DNA of 64,000 nt. Origin: Magnolia sinica (taxonomy: Eukaryota; Streptophyta; Magnoliopsida; Magnoliales; Magnoliaceae). Each line of letters begins with the position of its first letter. Position 1 is the stretch's first letter. The stretch is from contig NC_080578.1 of NCBI RefSeq assembly GCF_029962835.1, positions 48,663,001 to 48,727,000 of the forward strand, in the 5' to 3' direction. This document shows positions 60,886-64,000 of the stretch, piece after piece. The notes under the pieces are model-generated. The model saw nothing but the letters and a program-made list of their open reading frames with translations. It was not told the DNA's origin and ran no database searches. The translations under genes were made by a program, and so were the position numbers.

Positions 60886-60995
60886 GTTTTTTTTGTTTTT
60901 TTTTTTTTCAAGTTTTTTGGGTTAGCATATTAGTACACACCCATGTCAGTACACACACTCCATGTTAGCCACCGCCACTAGGGATCGATACCAAG
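60886..60995 (-). mobile_element. 5'-truncated SINE with perfect 15-bp target duplication
   Basis: A 110-bp insertion flanked by GAGTAGGGTGTTATG on both sides (60871-60885 and 60996-61010). On the minus strand it begins with a B-box-like string (ggtatcgatccc), continues through a TG-rich part and ends in a long A-rich tail (T run at 60887-60910 on +). The A box and head are missing, so the copy is truncated. It lies 425 bp after the stop codon. Confidence 0.8.
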
Positions 60996-61353
60996 GAGTA
61001 GGGTGTTATGCTTATGCATGATCTTGAGATGGGTTCGTTTTATTAGCTTCTATCTCGAGTATAGTAGGTCACAATATCAAATGTTCAGGATCTTCAAGCT
61101 CCTGATGAGGCGCACCAGATGAATGGATTAGATAGAACGTATGTACAAATGGGCCCCACACATAAACCTATGGTCAGCGTCCCCTCCCCCCATTGTATCC
61201 TGTGGTATGGCCCATCTGAGCTGTGGGTCGGGCAGATATTTTGCCCCAGGGCGTATCGTCTGAAGGGCGCACGTGATGGACAGATTGGCTGCTACACATA
61301 CGGCACGGTGGGCCAACGAAGCTAGAGCGTCATGCGCGTTGTGAAACAGGGCC

Positions 61354-61838
61354 GATTAGGTGCGGCCCGGATCTTATCCACGGCCTGACCGTGAGACCTA
61401 CTATGACGCTTTTGTAGTATATCCACGCCGTCCATCCATTTTTATGGATCATTTTAGGACATGAGACAAAAAATGAATCAAATCCAAAAATCAGTTGGAT
61501 CACATTATACGAAACATTAGTGATTGGCTATTAAAAACTTCCTGTGGGCTATACAAATTTTGGATCAAGCTGATATTTGATTTTCCATTCACCCATTTCT
61601 GTGTGACCTTACCAACAGGTTGGATGGAAAATAAACATTACTGTGTTACTGTGGGCCATAGGAAGTTTTTAACTGTGCGCTTTCAATCATCACAGTTTCC
61701 GGTAAGTATGGTACACCTGAGATTTGTATTGCCTCGTTTGTGGGCTCATGCATAACTGAACTAGCAAAACGGATAGATGGCGTGAATATACTGCGCATAC
61801 ATCAAAGTGGGCCCCACGGTCAGAGCCGCACCTAATCC
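61354..61838. mobile_element. MITE 3, GATTAGGTGCGGC inverted repeats
   Basis: Ends are GATTAGGTGCGGC (61354-61367) and its exact reverse complement GCCGCACCTAATC (61825-61837). The inner arms also pair ('tccacgccgtccatcc' near the left; 'gatagatggcgtgaatata' near the right). No ORF of substance. No clear target duplication. Confidence 0.75.
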
Positions 61839-62374
61839 GCTCCCGCGTGTAACAGGTGTTGCAGAGGATTCGGTCGGAATGGAAAAGGACTAGTCACCTG
61901 CAACCTGTAAGGAAAGATGGCGCCAAACGGCAATAAGGGCCCACCACAGAAAAAGAAGGATGAGTGGCTATAATGACATTTCACAATCATTCTGAAGACG
62001 AATACAATGAAATCGTAATGGGCTTCAACCATTATTTTGGACGGTAATGGGTAGGTTTTGGCCGGGATCAAGGTAGGCCAGGGCCTAGTACATCAACTAA
62101 GACCGTGAGGCTCAGGCCAATAATGGGCTAGCATAGCAGGCTCAAGACCAAGCCCAAAATGATTGGTTGTACCAGGACGCGATCCAGTCCAACTCGAAAA
62201 TTGATAAAATCACTATTTTACTCTTGAATGTTCCTGATCCATCTGCTTATCAAATGGCTACTTGTAGACAGAGAAATAGATATGAATGAAACCATCAGTC
62301 TAGGTTCAAGATAAGAGAGTGGATTCGGTCGGGTAGGGGTAACAAGGATTTCTGTCATGCCGTGACCGGGGGAC

Positions 62375-62860
62375 CTACCTTGATGTATGTGTTGTATATC
62401 CACGCCGTTTATCCCCTTTTCCAGCTCATTTTTAGATATGGGCCAAAAAAAAATGAAGCAGATCAAAATCTTAGGTGGACCCAACCACATGAAACAGTGG
62501 TGATTGAATGCCCGCCATTAAAAACTTCCCCGGGCCCACTGTAATGTTTATTTTCCAATCAACCTGTTATAACGCCACACGTATCAGCTTGATTCAAAAC
62601 TTGTGGTCCAAACGAAGCTTTTAACGGTCAATCACCACTGGAAACCCTGGTCAGGACCGTGCTGTGTTGGCTGAGCCCAGGCACAGATAAGCTACCCGGC
62701 CTTACCCAACATCGTGTGGCCTTGACTGTGCGACCCATATGCGGAATATCCACGCCATCCTTCCATTTTTCCAATAGTGGGATATAACGCACGTACATAC
62801 TACATCTAAAGTTCTATTGGCCTGGTGGGGGATAAAATGACTTCAGTGGCCCCACTAAGA
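62375..62860. repeat. Fragments of GGGCCC-type MITEs
   Basis: Contains 'ccttgatgtatgtgttgtatatccacgccg' (broken across 62390-62410), 'aggtggacccaaccac', and from 62640 a second half-copy with 'gaccgtg' and 'atatccacgccatcc'. These resemble the body of MITE 3 but without paired ends. Confidence 0.5.
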
Positions 62861-63009
62861 AATTGATCCTGCCATGGAATGCCCAGCGGGACTGGCTCGT
62901 TGGGTCGCATGGGCTGCCTTTCTCATTGCCACCGTTAATCCTATAGTGTTGTTGTTCAATCTAGATATGTCGCCACACATGTACAAATGGCCTGAATTCG
63001 GCCAAATGC

Positions 63010-63830
63010 GTGCAATAGGATTATTGTTTGAAGTATCCCCGTGATATCGAAATATCCTTGATATCACCTGCATCGCCCCCCTAACGATACTGATAATATT
63101 GGTAGTATCAGAAATTCTAGGTATCAACAATGTATTGTTAATTATTGCTAATGTATCAATATCACCAAATTTTTTTTGATTGCATTGCTTATATTGTCGA
63201 TGTATCCAATTGCTAAATCTTTTTTACCATGTAACTCTCAAGTGTTGCTTGTATCACCGGTGGATTGGCGTTGTTTTAGTAATATCAATAAATATGTCTT
63301 GGTATCACTAAAAATTTATTTATTAAAAAATTTAAAATTTTAATTTTTTAATAGGCGCATGACTCTATACTGTGTTTAATTTGTCAACGATGATATTAAT
63401 AATATTGCGATATTATCGTTATCACAACATGGGTGATATCAATACCATAATCTTTTATTTTCTTTTCAGTTGTTGATGATTTTTCAGAAAAATATCATGT
63501 GTTGTAAATATTTTAAAATATTGATGGATGTTTTAATGGAATGTTGGATAGCTAAATCGATATAAGAAATTGATGGGATGGTTAGACTGATTTCTTATAA
63601 GAACACATGCTTTTAGGCTCCTATTAAATGAAAACTTATTGTGTATATATTCTTTTTTGTAATTTTTTTATTAATAAATATGCAAATATATGTATTTTAG
63701 CATATCTTAAAGTTTTATTGAAAAATGCTATTGTTTTTCCCAAGTTTCCCGGTATTTTCGTTTATCAATGATATTTTAGCAATATCGTTATTGTTGTCGC
63801 ATCCTCGGCTACCGATATCAATACTTTGAA
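63010..63830. repeat. GATATC-rich, AT-rich repeat
   Basis: Many irregular 'gatatc', 'ggtatca' and 'atatcg' strings. The left part reads 'tttgaagtatccccgtgata' and the right end 'gatatcaatactttgaacac', which are imperfect inverted copies of each other, so it may be a decayed foldback element of about 0.8 kb. Class not identified. Confidence 0.4.
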
Positions 63831-63946
63831 CACTGACTAGGAGTAGTGATAAGTGTGCCAAAACCATACTTGAAATTGTGTGGTAGGATATAAGAGTTAA
63901 TAATTGCACGTATGTGGAAGCTTTGCAGAATTAGAAAATGAATGGT

Positions 63947-64000
63947 TGTATCCTAAAGAGGGAGGGAGGGCGAATAAGACCACTTAAAAATTATGCCAAT
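63947..64000 (-). mobile_element. Edge of a third Sirevirus-like LTR (S3)
   Basis: TGTATCCTAAAGAGGGAGGG, then 'gcgaataagaccacttaaaa', resembles the start of S1 on this strand at 2877 (TGCCAAAGTGTCCTAGAGGG, then 'gtgaataggacatttt'). It would be the end of a minus-oriented LTR that continues past the window. Confidence 0.45.

Overview
The window looks like a piece of a flowering-plant nuclear genome, probably of a magnoliid-type lineage. The reasons are long AT-rich non-coding stretches, relics of Ty3/gypsy (Athila, Tat/Ogre-like) and Ty1/copia (Sirevirus-like) retrotransposons, GT-AG introns, and very many GGGCCCACC / ATGATGTATG type foldback elements. The lineage guess is inference; nothing in the window fixes the species. 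I saw no tRNA, rRNA or CRISPR.

Only one intact host gene is convincing. It is a five-exon gene on the + strand, CDS 55862-60460, whose joined exons encode a complete 628-residue Golgi-type putative pectin methyltransferase of the QUA2/TSD2 (PMT, DUF248) family, closest to the PMT16/17/18 group. It has a plausible promoter at 54270-54290 and a possible 5'UTR intron. Introns and flanks carry MITE and SINE insertions.

Almost everything from 1 to about 51600 is a nested stack of retrotransposons. From left to right: the end of a solo LTR (A5, 1-641). An Athila pol relic on the minus strand (642-2876). A minus-strand Sirevirus-like element S1 (LTR 2877-9721 plus the remains of its extra ORF to about 10840), whose LTR is split by solo LTR A1 (4165-9037), itself holding a MITE. 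A degraded zone with a coiled-coil pseudogene, two tandem-repeat blocks and solo LTR B1 (14680-17791). A large minus-strand Tat-like gypsy element G (5' LTR at 40033-41527, gag split between 34546-33899 and 28094-27285, protease at 19531-18800), broken up by A2 (28095-33898), A3 (19629-26926, containing B2) and a plus-strand Sirevirus-like element S2 (34560-39358). Right of G lie an LTR-like block, a degenerate plant-mobile-domain ORF (43577-42309, minus), and a plus-strand LTR (from 43918) split by A4 (44187-51267), which contains B3.

Two LTR families explain much of the length. Family A (about 4-6 kb, starts TGTCACGCCCC, ends TTACA/TGACA) has five copies. Family B (about 3.1 kb, ends GCGTTACA or GTGTTACA) has three. 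Every complete copy is a solo LTR: TG..CA-type ends, a 5-bp target duplication, no coding region and no partner LTR. Insertions are up to four deep.

Right of the gene (60460-64000) there is a 5'-truncated SINE with a perfect 15-bp target duplication, a MITE with a GATTAGGTGCGGC inverted repeat, a GATATC-rich repeat, and what appears to be the edge of another Sirevirus LTR.
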